A stretch of DNA of 64,000 nucleotides, from positions 42,629,268 to 42,693,267 of the forward strand of contig OZ022240.1 in the NCBI GenBank assembly GCA_963978895.1, given 5' to 3'. This DNA comes from Erpobdella octoculata. Taxonomy: Eukaryota > Annelida > Clitellata > Hirudinida > Erpobdellidae. Numbering within the stretch: the stretch's first letter is position 1; each line of letters begins with the position of its first letter. Made by a program: the position numbers and the translations under genes. The notes under the pieces are model-generated. The model saw only the letters and a program-made list of their open reading frames with translations. It did no database searches and was not told the DNA's origin. This document shows positions 44,440 to 54,524 of the stretch, piece by piece.

Positions 44440-44619
44440 GGTAAAATTGCTACTGAGCCAGCAGTCGCGCCGTAAGTCTACCTAAAATTAAACCCTAACC
44501 CTAACCATAACCATAACCCTAACCCTACCCCTAAACCTTTAGGAAATATGTACATCTTTATCAATTGATCGAAGAATCAATTGTTTTGGCAAAACCGCCG
44601 GCTCAGTAGTAATTTTACC
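44440..44619. repeat. Interstitial telomere-like tract between inverted repeats
   Basis: About seven CCCTAA/CCATAA units (44491-44535) lie between GGTAAAATTGCTACTGAGCC (44440-44459) and its inverse with one mismatch (44600-44619). Confidence 0.7.
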
Positions 44620-44749
44620 GCTTACAGCCCCTGCAAACGACGCCTACTTACTGCCTTGGTAATAGTTATAACGCTATTGAGCGTCTAGATTCTAGATATT
44701 ATATTATACGTCTATGCAACACATTTTCTTATGCATTAATAAAGAGCAA

Positions 44750-44835
44750 TTAGGTCATAGATATACAACTTACAATATCTATTGATCCAGTCGTAGATAT
44801 ATAACTTACGATATCTATCGATCCAGTCATATATA
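44750..44835. repeat. Short tandem repeat, unit about 54 bp
   Basis: ATAGATATACAACTTACAATATC-like and GTAGATATATAACTTACGATATC-like units follow one another, each ending ATCCAGTC. Confidence 0.6.
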
Positions 44836-45797
44836 GGGCCATGAAGTTAGCAACGATTCTGACAGCAATGAATCAGGAAGTTAGCAACGAAAAGATAGTA
44901 AAAGGCAGAACATCAAGTTGAAGGAGTTATATTGTATAGGCTTGTATTGTTATGCTAATACAGGTTTTATGTATAAAATAAATTTTCATAAGTATCTGAT
45001 GTCAACATTATTTTAATTTTTAAATAAAATAGGAATGGGGGACGTAAAAAAAGTTTTATTTTTGTTGAAACTTAATAAAAAAATATGCCAAGGCAGTCAA
45101 TAAATGAAATCATTTTACGGGCAAGATATGAGAAAATATAAATATTGTCATTAATGTAATTTTGAGATAACTATGAAGTGTTTGAGGACATCAGAAATTT
45201 GTCAACAAATGCTATGCTATTTGTTAACGGATAAATAAACATTGCATAATCATAATTTATGTGCACGATATCTATTTGGATAACAACGCTTCAACACAAT
45301 TTTGATACAACACCATGAGCAGTTCTTTTTGAAACTTTTATTCATAGCTGTTTATGTTTCAAATAGATTATAGCAGCCAGAACTACTAGCTGGCACAAGA
45401 ACAATAATAAAGACACGCATGACTTTCTTGTATAAGCTGTCTATAAAGAATCTTGTATGTAGAATGTGGAAGCAAGATTATATTTTCTGTGCCAATTAAA
45501 TAATTTTCTCGTTAGTTAAATTTTGTTCGCAATTAAATGACTAATTTGATTTTTGCTGGACCGAATTTGTTAAAAATTGCCTGAAGAACCCTATTTCTTG
45601 CTTATTTATTGAAAGTAAGAAATTGTATGTTTCATTTTTTGATCTGGTGACACATTTCCTGATTGTTTCCAATTTAAAAAAAAAATGTCTATTAAATATT
45701 TTAGTGATGTTTATTAGATTAGCGCATTGATCGTTAGAAAAGCCGTCAATGTCAAGGATTTTAGATTATGGTAGGCTGTGGTTGAAATCGCCTTAGC
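44836..45797. other. Intergenic, no gene recognised
   Basis: AT-rich. 45490-45650 is a diverged direct repeat of 46690-46850 (shared TTAGTT-AATTTTGTTC and CTTGCTTATTTAT words), which brackets the LINE relic between them. Confidence 0.4.
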
Positions 45798-46420
45798 CTA
45801 TTCATTAAAGATTTCAATGAGAAATAGAAGTAAAAACTTGTTCAGGATTTGATAAGATGATAACAGAAAAATAAGACAATGATCACACGTGAAATGAGAG
45901 GGATAGATGGCAATCATGAAACCGGTAGTTGAGTGAGAGTTGGGTGTTATCAAAATATCAAGAGAGTTTTCTTTCACATAAGTAAGAGCGCTAATATGTT
46001 GAATCATGTTGAATTCGCCCAGAAAACCGGCGATGTTACTATTGATGGAGGATGGTGTTCACATCACCGTACAAATATAGCCTTTTAGTAGAATGGGGTT
46101 CAAGAAGTAGTGTGAGGTCGTCAGCGAACCGGCTTAGAGGCTCAGGAGGGCGATATACAATGACGATGATGAACTGATGCGTTACATTGGTAACCTAAAA
46201 AACTAAATGTCCGAAACCAATAGTAGTAAAAGATGTTTAATAGTTTAAAATGAAATGATTGTGGTGACAGAGAGCAAGACTGGTACCTCTTGATGATACG
46301 CGATGTTGATGAATGACTGAAAAACCAGGTGGTACGATGTCGTCCATATATAAATGCAAGGCATTTTTGATAAAAGTCATTTTGTTTGTTAAAATTGAGT
46401 TATTTACCATGTTCAACACG
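45798..46420 (-). pseudogene. LINE endonuclease domain relic
   Basis: Minus-strand fragments in two frames read P-P-G-F-S-V-I-H-Q-H-R-V-S-S-R-G, F-I-I-V-I-V-Y-R-P-P-E-P-L-S, L-Y-L-Y-G-D-V-N, and N-S-L-D-I-L-I-T. This is the order of blocks in the EEP endonuclease of L2/CR1-like LINEs (Y-R-P-P, G-D-F-N, L-D-L-V-I-T). Stops and frameshifts show decay. No reverse transcriptase follows. Confidence 0.7.
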
Positions 46421-46875
46421 TAAACGATTGCATTGAGTTTTATTTTTGTTACAGATGTTTTAAACAGCTTGTGTTACTTACTTTATAAAACTAAACGTGA
46501 TTTTTGTTATAATAGTTAATAGTCCTCTACACTTGGTGTTTTGAGATTTAAATAGATGTATGAAGGAAATACCTACGTACTTCCTGTCATGAATTCTAAT
46601 TTGTTTTTTCAACTGTTGTTTCTCCTTTAGCCAGATGATAACAGAAAAATTAGACAATGATCAAGAAGTTGGGAGATTATACTATCAGAGCCAATTAAAT
46701 ATAATTATTTTGTTAGTTTAGTTTTGTTCACAATTAAATGTTTTATTTGATTATTGCTTGATTGTTATTTTTTAAATTGCTTAAACAACCGTTTTTCTTG
46801 CTTATTTATCGAAAGTAAACATTTTATTGTTTCATTTTTTTATCTACAAAACTGGATAATTTATTGAAAACAAAT
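46421..46875. other. Intergenic with internal repeats
   Basis: 46420-46500 recurs at 47680-47760 (TAAACGATTGCATTG, ACAGAT-TTTTAAACAGC). No gene seen. Confidence 0.4.
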
Positions 46876-46972
46876 TGTCGCTTTCCCGGTCCCGGTCGCT
46901 TTCCCGATTTATTGCTAAGGTGCAATTAGGCCATTTTTAAAAAGAAATGCATAGATTAAAATCTTTTCTAAA

Positions 46973-47060
<88 letters not shown>
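46876..47060. repeat. GC-rich foldback-arm word followed by TA microsatellite
   Basis: 46880-46940 carries CGGTCGCTTTCCCGATTTAT and TGCTAAGGTGCAATTAGG, the same words that precede TA repeats in the foldback arms (32915, 33990, 37410 inverted). A TA tract of about 82 bp follows at 46979-47060. Confidence 0.75.
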
Positions 47061-47064
<4 letters not shown>

Positions 47065-47940
47065 TTAATACGTCCACTTAAATAATATTTTCAAATTATT
47101 TGTTTTATTTTTAGACAAGCGTTGTTTCTTAATTTTTTTATTATACACGTATTGATTGCCCTGTCTTTTGTAGTGCGCGGTTTCGACCCGGAGACTTGTG
47201 AGCTCATTGTTGATAAGTGAGGTTATCTTGAAAATGCTGATTGCCTTAAGGTTATCTGCCAGTCCTGTCAAGAAGCATGAGAAGCATGAGAATCAAAGAT
47301 TTTGAGTTTTTTGTTTGCAGGTGTTTTGAGTTTTTTGTTTGTCATGCACTTACGCACCATAAGTCTTCCACATCCAGCAAAGTAGCAATTAACTGAGCTG
47401 AAGATGACAGTTGATGGCTGCTTTAATTTTGAATAATGTTGTCTTAAAAACTAAATTTCGACATTTAGATAAGATAATAAAAAAGTATATTGCTGCTAAA
47501 TGGTCCTTTGTGTTTTAACGAGTTTGTTTTGAGGGTATATATATATATATAAATAAAAATATATAAATAATATATATATATATATATATTTATAAATATA
47601 TGTATGGCAATTTAAAACAAATTGTCGTTTTGTTGTTTTTCAAAATTGATTCAATTAACATATTCAACAAACAAACACATAAACGATTGCATTGTGTTTT
47701 TATTTTGTTACAGATTTTTTAAACAGCATGTGTTATTTACTTTATGAAACTAAACGTTCATGTTTTAGAAGTTTTAAATTATTTTTAGTGTTTCAAGACT
47801 GAAATGTGGAAAAGCACAAACCTACTTCCTGTCGTTCTTCTAAACTGTTCCTGGAAACAAGGCGGAGTTTGAAATCATTTTAGCCAGCTTTTGCTTTCAT
47901 TTGACTAAAACAACATTATAACTAATCAGGAAAAGACTTA
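47061..47940. other. Intergenic upstream of the family 2 gene
   Basis: Contains a second TA-rich stretch (47537-47590). No gene was recognised. Promoter elements could not be identified with confidence. Confidence 0.4.
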
Positions 47941-47946
47941 TTATAG
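47937..47946 (+). promoter_or_regulatory. Probable 3' splice or trans-splice acceptor before the family 2 start
   Basis: CTTATTATAG followed by GTGCTCTTCCAG precedes the ATG at 47970. A second AG lies at 47957-47958. The first is conserved with the acceptor-like site at 21899-21910. Confidence 0.4.
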
Positions 47947-47969
47947 GTGCTCTTCCAGAAAAACTAAAC

Positions 47970-50489
47970 ATGGAAAAATGTGGAATTTGTTTGAAAACAG
48001 TATCTGCACAATTTTGTTTAAATTGCCAAATTAATTTGTGTTCACCGTGTTTGGATTTTCATGAAAAGATTCCAACAATATACAAACATGTTTTAACAAA
48101 AAATACTTCAACTAAAGAAGAAAAAATTAAAAAAAGTGGTTGTAAAATTTGTAAGGAATTGAATGCAAAAAATCTCAACATAGATTTTATAATGGAACAA
48201 CTGCATGCAATTAATAAACAAAAAATTAATGCAACTAAAGAAGCTGACAATTTAAAAAAAGAAATTCAACAACATTGTGAAGAACTAAAAAAACGGTTTA
48301 ATAAATATATTGATTCATGTGAAAAAGATATAAATACTGAAATTGATGAGAAATTGTTTAAAATTGAAGAACAGTTGAATATGCATCTGAAAAATGTTTT
48401 AAAGTTATTGAAAGAAATAGAAGAAAGGAATGAAAAATGTCAATCAGAAATCAAACGTTGTGATTCAACTGTAATTCCTGAGGTTAGAAAAACTATTAAA
48501 ACAAAAATGCTCGTAGATGATCATACTTTCTCATCACACATTAATAGTTTGTTTTTCAAATGTTTCGACGAAAATTTGAACCTCACTTTTGAATCAAATA
48601 TATTAAATACAAAAATTTTTTCAAATGAAATAATAATACCGGACCTGACACTTAAATATGAAAGAAATGAACAAAATGATTTAACACCTCATAACTATGC
48701 TTTGGAGATAATAGAGTGTGGGGATTGTTCGCTTAAAGAAATTTGTTCTTTGTGCTTTGAATGCGAAATCTATTTGTGTACATCATGTACAATCGGTCAT
48801 AAGAAAAATTTATATAAAAAAAAACATGTTTTGACTGAAGAAAAAGATATGCAACTTCATAATTTTGTTTTAAAAAAGGAATCGAATATACATTGTGGGA
48901 GTTGTTCCCGTGAAGATATTTATTTTTTGTGCTTTGATTGCAAATTGTATTTGTGTACATCATGTACAATTGGTCATAAGAAAATTCCAGCTACAAAGAA
49001 ACATGTTTTGACAGATATAAATTTACATACCAGAAAAGAAGAAAATAACATAAAAACATTATATTGCAAACCTTGTCACACATGGGTTGACTGTGAAACT
49101 TTACTTAATCATGAATCCTGCCCACTCAAAACGTTTTCTCAAATTAAAAGGGAATTTGATAGAAACGTAATAGAAAAACAAGTTAAATTAAACTACAAAT
49201 TAGTTACCATAGAAATAATTCGGAAAGCAATTAGAGAACAAAGGTTATTTGTTACTAGGAAAACTAAACATTTAAAAAAACAACTTCAAAAAAAAATTGA
49301 AGGTATTAAAAATCAAATTATAAAAAACATTGATTTGTACAAAAATAGTTATGAAGGATTAATTACTGAAAAAATCAATGAAATTGAAAAACAATTAAAT
49401 TTGCATGCAAACAAAATATTAGAACTTGAAGATAAAATAAAAGAAAAGCGTAACGAATATAAAAATTTCCAGCATTTTAATCTTATCAAATTCATTGAAC
49501 TAATTGAAAATAATTTGTTAAATAATGATTTGAATATGTTAGATGATGATGTTGAAAATCTTTTTGTGAAAACAAAACTAATATTTTCCGAGTATTTGAG
49601 TGAAACGGTAATTAAATTTTTTGAACCAATTCAACTGCACGAACAAATTTTTTTCTCACAAATTTCAATAGGAAAATTAAATCCAACTAGTGAAGTTCAA
49701 CCAAAACTCATCCTAACAAAAAAATTAAACAATCACTTCAGCAAGTTTTCAATAAGCAAAACAAAATTATATTTTGGATATCTTAATGGAAATATATTAA
49801 AAATTGATGTTTATTGCAACAAATCATATGGTTTTTTTTCTTCAATTGAGTTTCAACAATCTAAATTCCAGTTTTATTTATATAACAATGTCTTATGTGT
49901 TATAAATAACTCAGCATTAGAAATATATAACCTTGAAAAACAGAAGAATAGTACTGATTGGAAAAAAACAATAAAGCATAGATTTGATGGATCAGAATAT
50001 TTTTATTCAACGGATAAAAACTTGTACTTTTTTAAAGACAAAGACTTATTTGAAATAACACTAGAAAATGGAATACAATTTCTCTCTAAATTACCAAAAA
50101 TATATTTTAGTGGTTATCATTATTTACCAGAAATACATTTTAGTCGTTATAAAAATCCAAGTGTTGATCGTTTAAAAGACAATTTTGCAATAGGAAGTCG
50201 TTACAAAATTTGTTTAATCAACTGCGATGGACATATTCTTAAAGAAATTTATCCATTATTATTACCTAACGCAATTGAGTTAAATGCAGTCACAACTGAT
50301 CACAATTCTAATTTATTCATAACTGATTGTTTTGGAAAAAAAATTCATGTCTTTGATTTTGATTTGAATTACTTGAATTCTTTTGATGCTCAGTGTGAAT
50401 TTCCATGTTTTGGTATTGATTCATCGACAAATCGTGGTTTGGTGCTTAGTGGTAAAGATATTTGTTTATTAAAAGTTTTCCAATTGTAA
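47970..50489 (+). CDS. Double B-box/coiled-coil NHL protein with an extra B-box, family 2 (839 aa)
   Basis: RING-less. Order: N-terminal B-box with C4, C7, C16, C19, C24, C27, H31, H40; one C-K-I-C cluster (about 57-60); coiled coil 1 (about 70-165); two tandem middle B-boxes (about 246-289 and 305-345); Cys/His cluster Y-C-K-P-C ... N-H-E-S-C (about 364-385); coiled coil 2; NHL-like propeller (about 573-839). The paralogue at 21933 has one middle B-box; here a 59-codon in-frame duplication made two. The propeller also holds a duplicated L-P-x-I-x-F-S-x-Y segment (about 711-732). Intronless. Likely a scaffold or regulatory partner rather than a RING ligase; cellular target unknown. Confidence 0.88.
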   Translation: MEKCGICLKTVSAQFCLNCQINLCSPCLDFHEKIPTIYKHVLTKNTSTKEEKIKKSGCKICKELNAKNLNIDFIMEQLHAINKQKINATKEADNLKKEIQQHCEELKKRFNKYIDSCEKDINTEIDEKLFKIEEQLNMHLKNVLKLLKEIEERNEKCQSEIKRCDSTVIPEVRKTIKTKMLVDDHTFSSHINSLFFKCFDENLNLTFESNILNTKIFSNEIIIPDLTLKYERNEQNDLTPHNYALEIIECGDCSLKEICSLCFECEIYLCTSCTIGHKKNLYKKKHVLTEEKDMQLHNFVLKKESNIHCGSCSREDIYFLCFDCKLYLCTSCTIGHKKIPATKKHVLTDINLHTRKEENNIKTLYCKPCHTWVDCETLLNHESCPLKTFSQIKREFDRNVIEKQVKLNYKLVTIEIIRKAIREQRLFVTRKTKHLKKQLQKKIEGIKNQIIKNIDLYKNSYEGLITEKINEIEKQLNLHANKILELEDKIKEKRNEYKNFQHFNLIKFIELIENNLLNNDLNMLDDDVENLFVKTKLIFSEYLSETVIKFFEPIQLHEQIFFSQISIGKLNPTSEVQPKLILTKKLNNHFSKFSISKTKLYFGYLNGNILKIDVYCNKSYGFFSSIEFQQSKFQFYLYNNVLCVINNSALEIYNLEKQKNSTDWKKTIKHRFDGSEYFYSTDKNLYFFKDKDLFEITLENGIQFLSKLPKIYFSGYHYLPEIHFSRYKNPSVDRLKDNFAIGSRYKICLINCDGHILKEIYPLLLPNAIELNAVTTDHNSNLFITDCFGKKIHVFDFDLNYLNSFDAQCEFPCFGIDSSTNRGLVLSGKDICLLKVFQL

Positions 50490-50934
50490 CGTTTTCAATT
50501 CTTGTATATTTAAATAGTAATTAATTTGAATTTTTTGGTTGTTTACATGTTTATTTTAAAAAATTAAATTTTCAGCTATACAGAATAGTTTAAATGATTC
50601 CAAACAAATTTGATTGATAAACTAAAAATTTTATTGCAAAAACAACGTTTCTTTAAATTTCTCTTTATAATTACTTTAAAAATTTTTTTTTAAATTATAA
50701 AGTACTTCCCATCATGAAAAATTGTTAAAATCCATTGCATATAATTTTTTGTCATTGATTTTACACTCTATTTAATTTTTAAATTTATTGAAAACATTTC
50801 AAATAACAAATAAAATAAAATGATTAAAATCTTAAATAGCATTATAATTTAAAAAACGTTGAATAATAATATTTGAAATTTATTTGTAAATTACTAGAAT
50901 GTTTTAATTTGTGTAAATAGTTGAGTATTGTCTT
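50490..50934. other. 3' flank of family 2 gene
   Basis: Nearly identical to 24297-24735, showing that the block was duplicated recently. Confidence 0.5.
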
Positions 50935-51160
50935 CTTGAAAGAAAATTTTGCTATTGCATGTTGTGATATATAAGCAAGCGAAATTACTGTATACGGACT
51001 AGCAACTGACAACAATTCTAGTTTATTTGTAGCTTAATTCATGTCTTTGATTTTCAATAATTTTTTTGAACTCCTTCGATTTTCACTGTAAACCAACATG
51101 TTTTGGATTTGATTCAACAAAAATTGTTTGTTTGTGGTTGTTGAAAACGCTTTCTGTTTA
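50935..51160 (+). pseudogene. Family 2 propeller C-terminus relic
   Basis: Same relic as 24736-24960 with identical stops; the fragments L-K-E-N-F-A-I-A-C-C-D and A-T-D-N-N-S-S-L-F-V-A are visible. Confidence 0.75.
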
Positions 51161-51175
51161 AAATTGTTTGTTAAA

Positions 51176-51570
51176 TATGATATTTTGAGTTCTTAATCTT
51201 TTATATTAACTTCATTATATAATATTTTGAGTTATTAATCCTTTATACTAACTTCACTATATGATATTTTGAGTTATTAATCCTTTATATTAACTTCACT
51301 ATATGATGTTTTGAGTTATTAATCCTTTATATTAACTTCACTATATGATGTTTTGAGTTAATAATCTTTTATATTAACTTCATTATATGATTATTTGAGT
51401 TATTAATTCTTTATACTAACTTCACTATATAATGTTTTGAGTTATTAACCATTTATACTAACTTTACTATATGATATTTTGAGTTATTAATCCTTTATAA
51501 TAACTTCACTATATGATATTTTGAGTTATTAATACTTTATATTAACTTCACTATATGATCTTTTGAGTTT
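51176..51570. repeat. 42-bp minisatellite, about 9 units
   Basis: Same unit as 24978-25250, with about three more copies. Confidence 0.9.
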
Positions 51571-51892
51571 TTTTTATTTTAATAGCTATGTTTGTTTTGT
51601 TTAGTTTTAAAAACTATCAATTTGTTTTGTTTTGTAAAAAATCAAAAAACTATAATAATACAATAAAACTGTAATTTTAAAACTGCAAAAAAAACTTTTC
51701 ATTATTTTATAAATTTCAAATAATTGTTTGTGACTAAATTGAAGTATTTTTAGTTAATATTTGAACAATTTTCCAAAATTTTGTATAAATGTTTTTCTAA
51801 GATTGTTTTACTTGTATTAAAAATATTACTTTTAAGTTATGATGTATCTAATAAATAGAATCACGTAATGGCTATTTCCTTGCTTAAGAGAG

Positions 51893-52055
51893 CTAATAGA
51901 ACGCATCGTGCCAAAGTCTCTCCTAAATAACTAGCGGTAGATTTTTAAGGTGCCTGCCTTTAAATACCCAACACAGACGCTGGTGACGCCGGTGAGATTT
52001 GAACCGCCGACCTCAGGCCGACAGGCGAATGCTTTACCACATTGCCAACAGCTCC
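51893..52055 (-). mobile_element. tRNA-derived SINE
   Basis: On the minus strand from 52055: A-box-like TTGGCAATGTGG, B-box-like GGTTCAAATCT, then CACCGGCGTCACCAGCG and CTTAAGCAAGG near the end. It lies precisely where the block shared with 21933-25555 ends. Confidence 0.65.
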
Positions 52056-52618
52056 GCTTTCGTTAGACAGGCTAACTTTGCCACCGATATTTGTCCCACT
52101 TGGAGTCATCCGCACTCACATCCTCTTTTACGCTACACCACTGAATTCAGCTCACCGACACTGTCACAATGGCACACAGGTAAAATTAATTTATTCTCAT
52201 TATCATAAATTATGTTTAAAGTAACAGCCGTTTGAGATAAAAATTTTTTATTCAAGTGACCTTTTAAAATTTTTGAAGCAACTTCCTATTATTATTTTTC
52301 ATATTGAACGTCTTCTGAAAACATTTGACGTTACTGATAGGAATATATTTTTAAATGTTGTTGTGGGCATTTTTCTGGTTGTTTATATCGTCCATGACAA
52401 AAAGTGAAAATACTGTTAATGAAGGTGATGTTAAGAAACGATAGTTAAATTTATATAATTGGTAAATATTTGAGTCAACTTAAAAAAAATAAAATTATTC
52501 TAGTAATAAAAATATACAAAATAAACCTAAATTTATTTTACATTATTTTGATTATTTTTGTTTTTTTTACTTGCTAAAAGTTAAATATTCAAAAAATATA
52601 GAGATAATAAATCTTTAA
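52056..52618. other. Intergenic, no gene recognised
   Basis: AT-rich sequence. Short overlapping frames around 52000-52220 are carried by the SINE and are not considered genes. Confidence 0.4.
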
Positions 52619-52864
52619 GAAAATCAAAAGAGTTATCATGCAGCTAATGTTAGAAGATTAACGTGGAGCTATAAACAATATGGAACAAATACAGAAGAAA
52701 TTGTTATTTATAGTATGAATGAATACAAATCATGGAGAAATTACAAAGCTTTTTGTCAACGAGAAACACAATTTTGTAATATCACAATACTTCATGCAAG
52801 AGAAGAAAGTGCAGGAACTTATTGGTGTAAAATAGCAACCAGAATAGGACAACAAAAATATTAA
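52619..52864 (+). pseudogene. Immunoglobulin-like (V-type) domain fragment
   Basis: An open frame without an ATG, preceded by a stop and ending in TAA, reads L-T-W-S-Y-K-Q-Y-G ... F-C-N-I-T-I-L-H-A-R-E-E-S-A-G-T-Y-W-C-K-I. The conserved Trp of strand C and the A-G-T-Y-W-C motif of strand F are spaced as in an Ig V or I domain; the first disulphide Cys expected before the Trp is not in this piece. It is either a single exon of an undescribed Ig gene or a relic. No neighbouring exons, signal peptide or membrane segment were found. Confidence 0.5.
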
Positions 52865-53431
52865 TTCAACCGTGTTATTTTGTTGTGTAAATTTTGATTG
52901 TATTTACTGCAGCAACGGTAAAAATTGTAAAAAATTTGTCCATTAGTAACTGGTTTTTGATCCCAGTAATGATTATTCAACGGTATTTGTTCATCTCAAT
53001 AGTCATTTCAAAATAAGATTCAAAAACGTGTCATTGCAATACTAACAACTTGATTGACTAATATGAAAAAAATGTTTGATGGGGTTAAATCAAAATTTAA
53101 ATTGAAAAAAAAACTAATTAAAAAAAGTAATTTTTTTAGATTATTTGTCCAAGATTATTTGTTTCTAATGAAATTGAAATGATCCGCTACCATTCAGGTG
53201 AATAAACATAAAATCATTTGTAATTTCGTTATTTAACTGTTTATAACACATTAAAAAATGTATTTATATTCAATAATTGTTTATATAAAACAAAGAATAT
53301 TTTATTTAAAGGCGTTTAATTGTTATTCAGGTTAGTTTTATTTTTTTAACAATTTTTTCAAGTTTTATTATTTTATTTTAATTACAAATTGAAATAAACA
53401 TTATTTTACGTTAGATTTCCTTTTTTCTAGG
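52865..53431. other. Intergenic, no gene recognised
   Basis: Strongly AT-rich. A pyrimidine tract just before 53432 could be part of the splice acceptor of the next feature. Confidence 0.4.
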
Positions 53432-53536
53432 AGTCAAGCATTCGAAGTAGATGACTGGAATGTTTTTATTGAATTGAATGTTTGTCCTTTATGTAGAGAG
53501 CAGATCATTTTAATTGATTCTGATGACGACAAATAA
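53432..53536 (+). pseudogene. Possible terminal exon of a RING-finger gene
   Basis: After CTTTTTTCTAG, a good acceptor, a frame reads S-Q-A-F-E-V-D-D-W-N-V-F-I-E-L-N-V-C-P-L-C-R-E-Q-I then an acidic tail and TAA. C-P-L-C-R-E is the last Cys pair of many RING fingers. The first RING half was not found upstream, so this may be an orphan exon. Confidence 0.35.
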
Positions 53537-53784
53537 TTTACTGGGAACATTTATTCAACTACAAATTTCAAAATTTTTTAACTTGATGATTTAAAATTAC
53601 CGTTTAGAAAAAAGTGCAACTTTTTACAAATTTTCCTACTCATCGGCAATTAAATTTTTACGTAAAAATTGGAAAAACTAATTAAATTATCTGCTTTTGT
53701 CTTCTCTCTCTTTCAATTAGTAAACTATCTTAACAGGATCATAAAGCCGATTTAAAGAAATTACCAATTTAAACAAACTTCTTT
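53537..53784. other. Intergenic, no gene recognised
   Basis: AT-rich; a short CTCTCTC tract at 53705. Confidence 0.4.
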
Positions 53785-54507
53785 ATATATTTTAATACCA
53801 GAGCGGCTTTGCTAGCTTGAAATTAGAGAATTTGAACCGTGCATCATATAGTAGAGTACTGCACGGCAACTCGGTCCAGTCCGTTTTATAAGCCAAAATT
53901 CCAGGCCCGTTTGTTTAATTTGGGCCCGGTCTGTTTCTACAGGCCTACAATTTTTATAAATTTTGCGAAAAATCTTGGCCTGTCCCACCTTGACTTAAGG
54001 TTTGGCCCGGCCCGTCTGAAGACGCTAAAATCACGGCCTTGACCGGCCTGCGGAAATTAAAAACTTTTTCGACTATCATGGGCCACATATTTTAATTTTT
54101 ATCTTAATAATAATCTGAATGAAATTAATTCTCAGTGTTCCATCATTTAAAAAAACTATTATTTAAATACACGTGTTTTATTACCGTTTAAAAGGTTAGT
54201 TGCATAACAATTAATTTTTAACACTAATATTAATTATTATCTGTAAAATGTATTTACTAAATTATTAATTAAATTAATTTTGATTTGTTTGAAATTAGAA
54301 CTAAATCACGTTTTAACTAAATCAATAAAACAAATAAAAGTATAAAAACCAAGCAAAATGAGTTCAATGAAAAGAGAATGTCTTAATCGTCTTAATTGAA
54401 AAGCATTCAACAAACAAGAATCTTTTATACCACGATAAACAATTTTATGGACAAAAACGAAACGAAAATCCTGTAAAAACCCAAGTAACACTGGTTAACA
54501 AAGCTAG
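53785..54507 (+). repeat. Repeat A and family 1 3' flank, ending in a Helitron-like terminus
   Basis: The uninterrupted version of the sequence that carries SINE and LINE insertions at 5525-9222. It ends with a hairpin word (ACCCAAGTAACACTGGTT), 7 nt and CTAG (54504-54507), then T. Confidence 0.7.
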
Positions 54508-54524
54508 TTATAAACAAATATACA

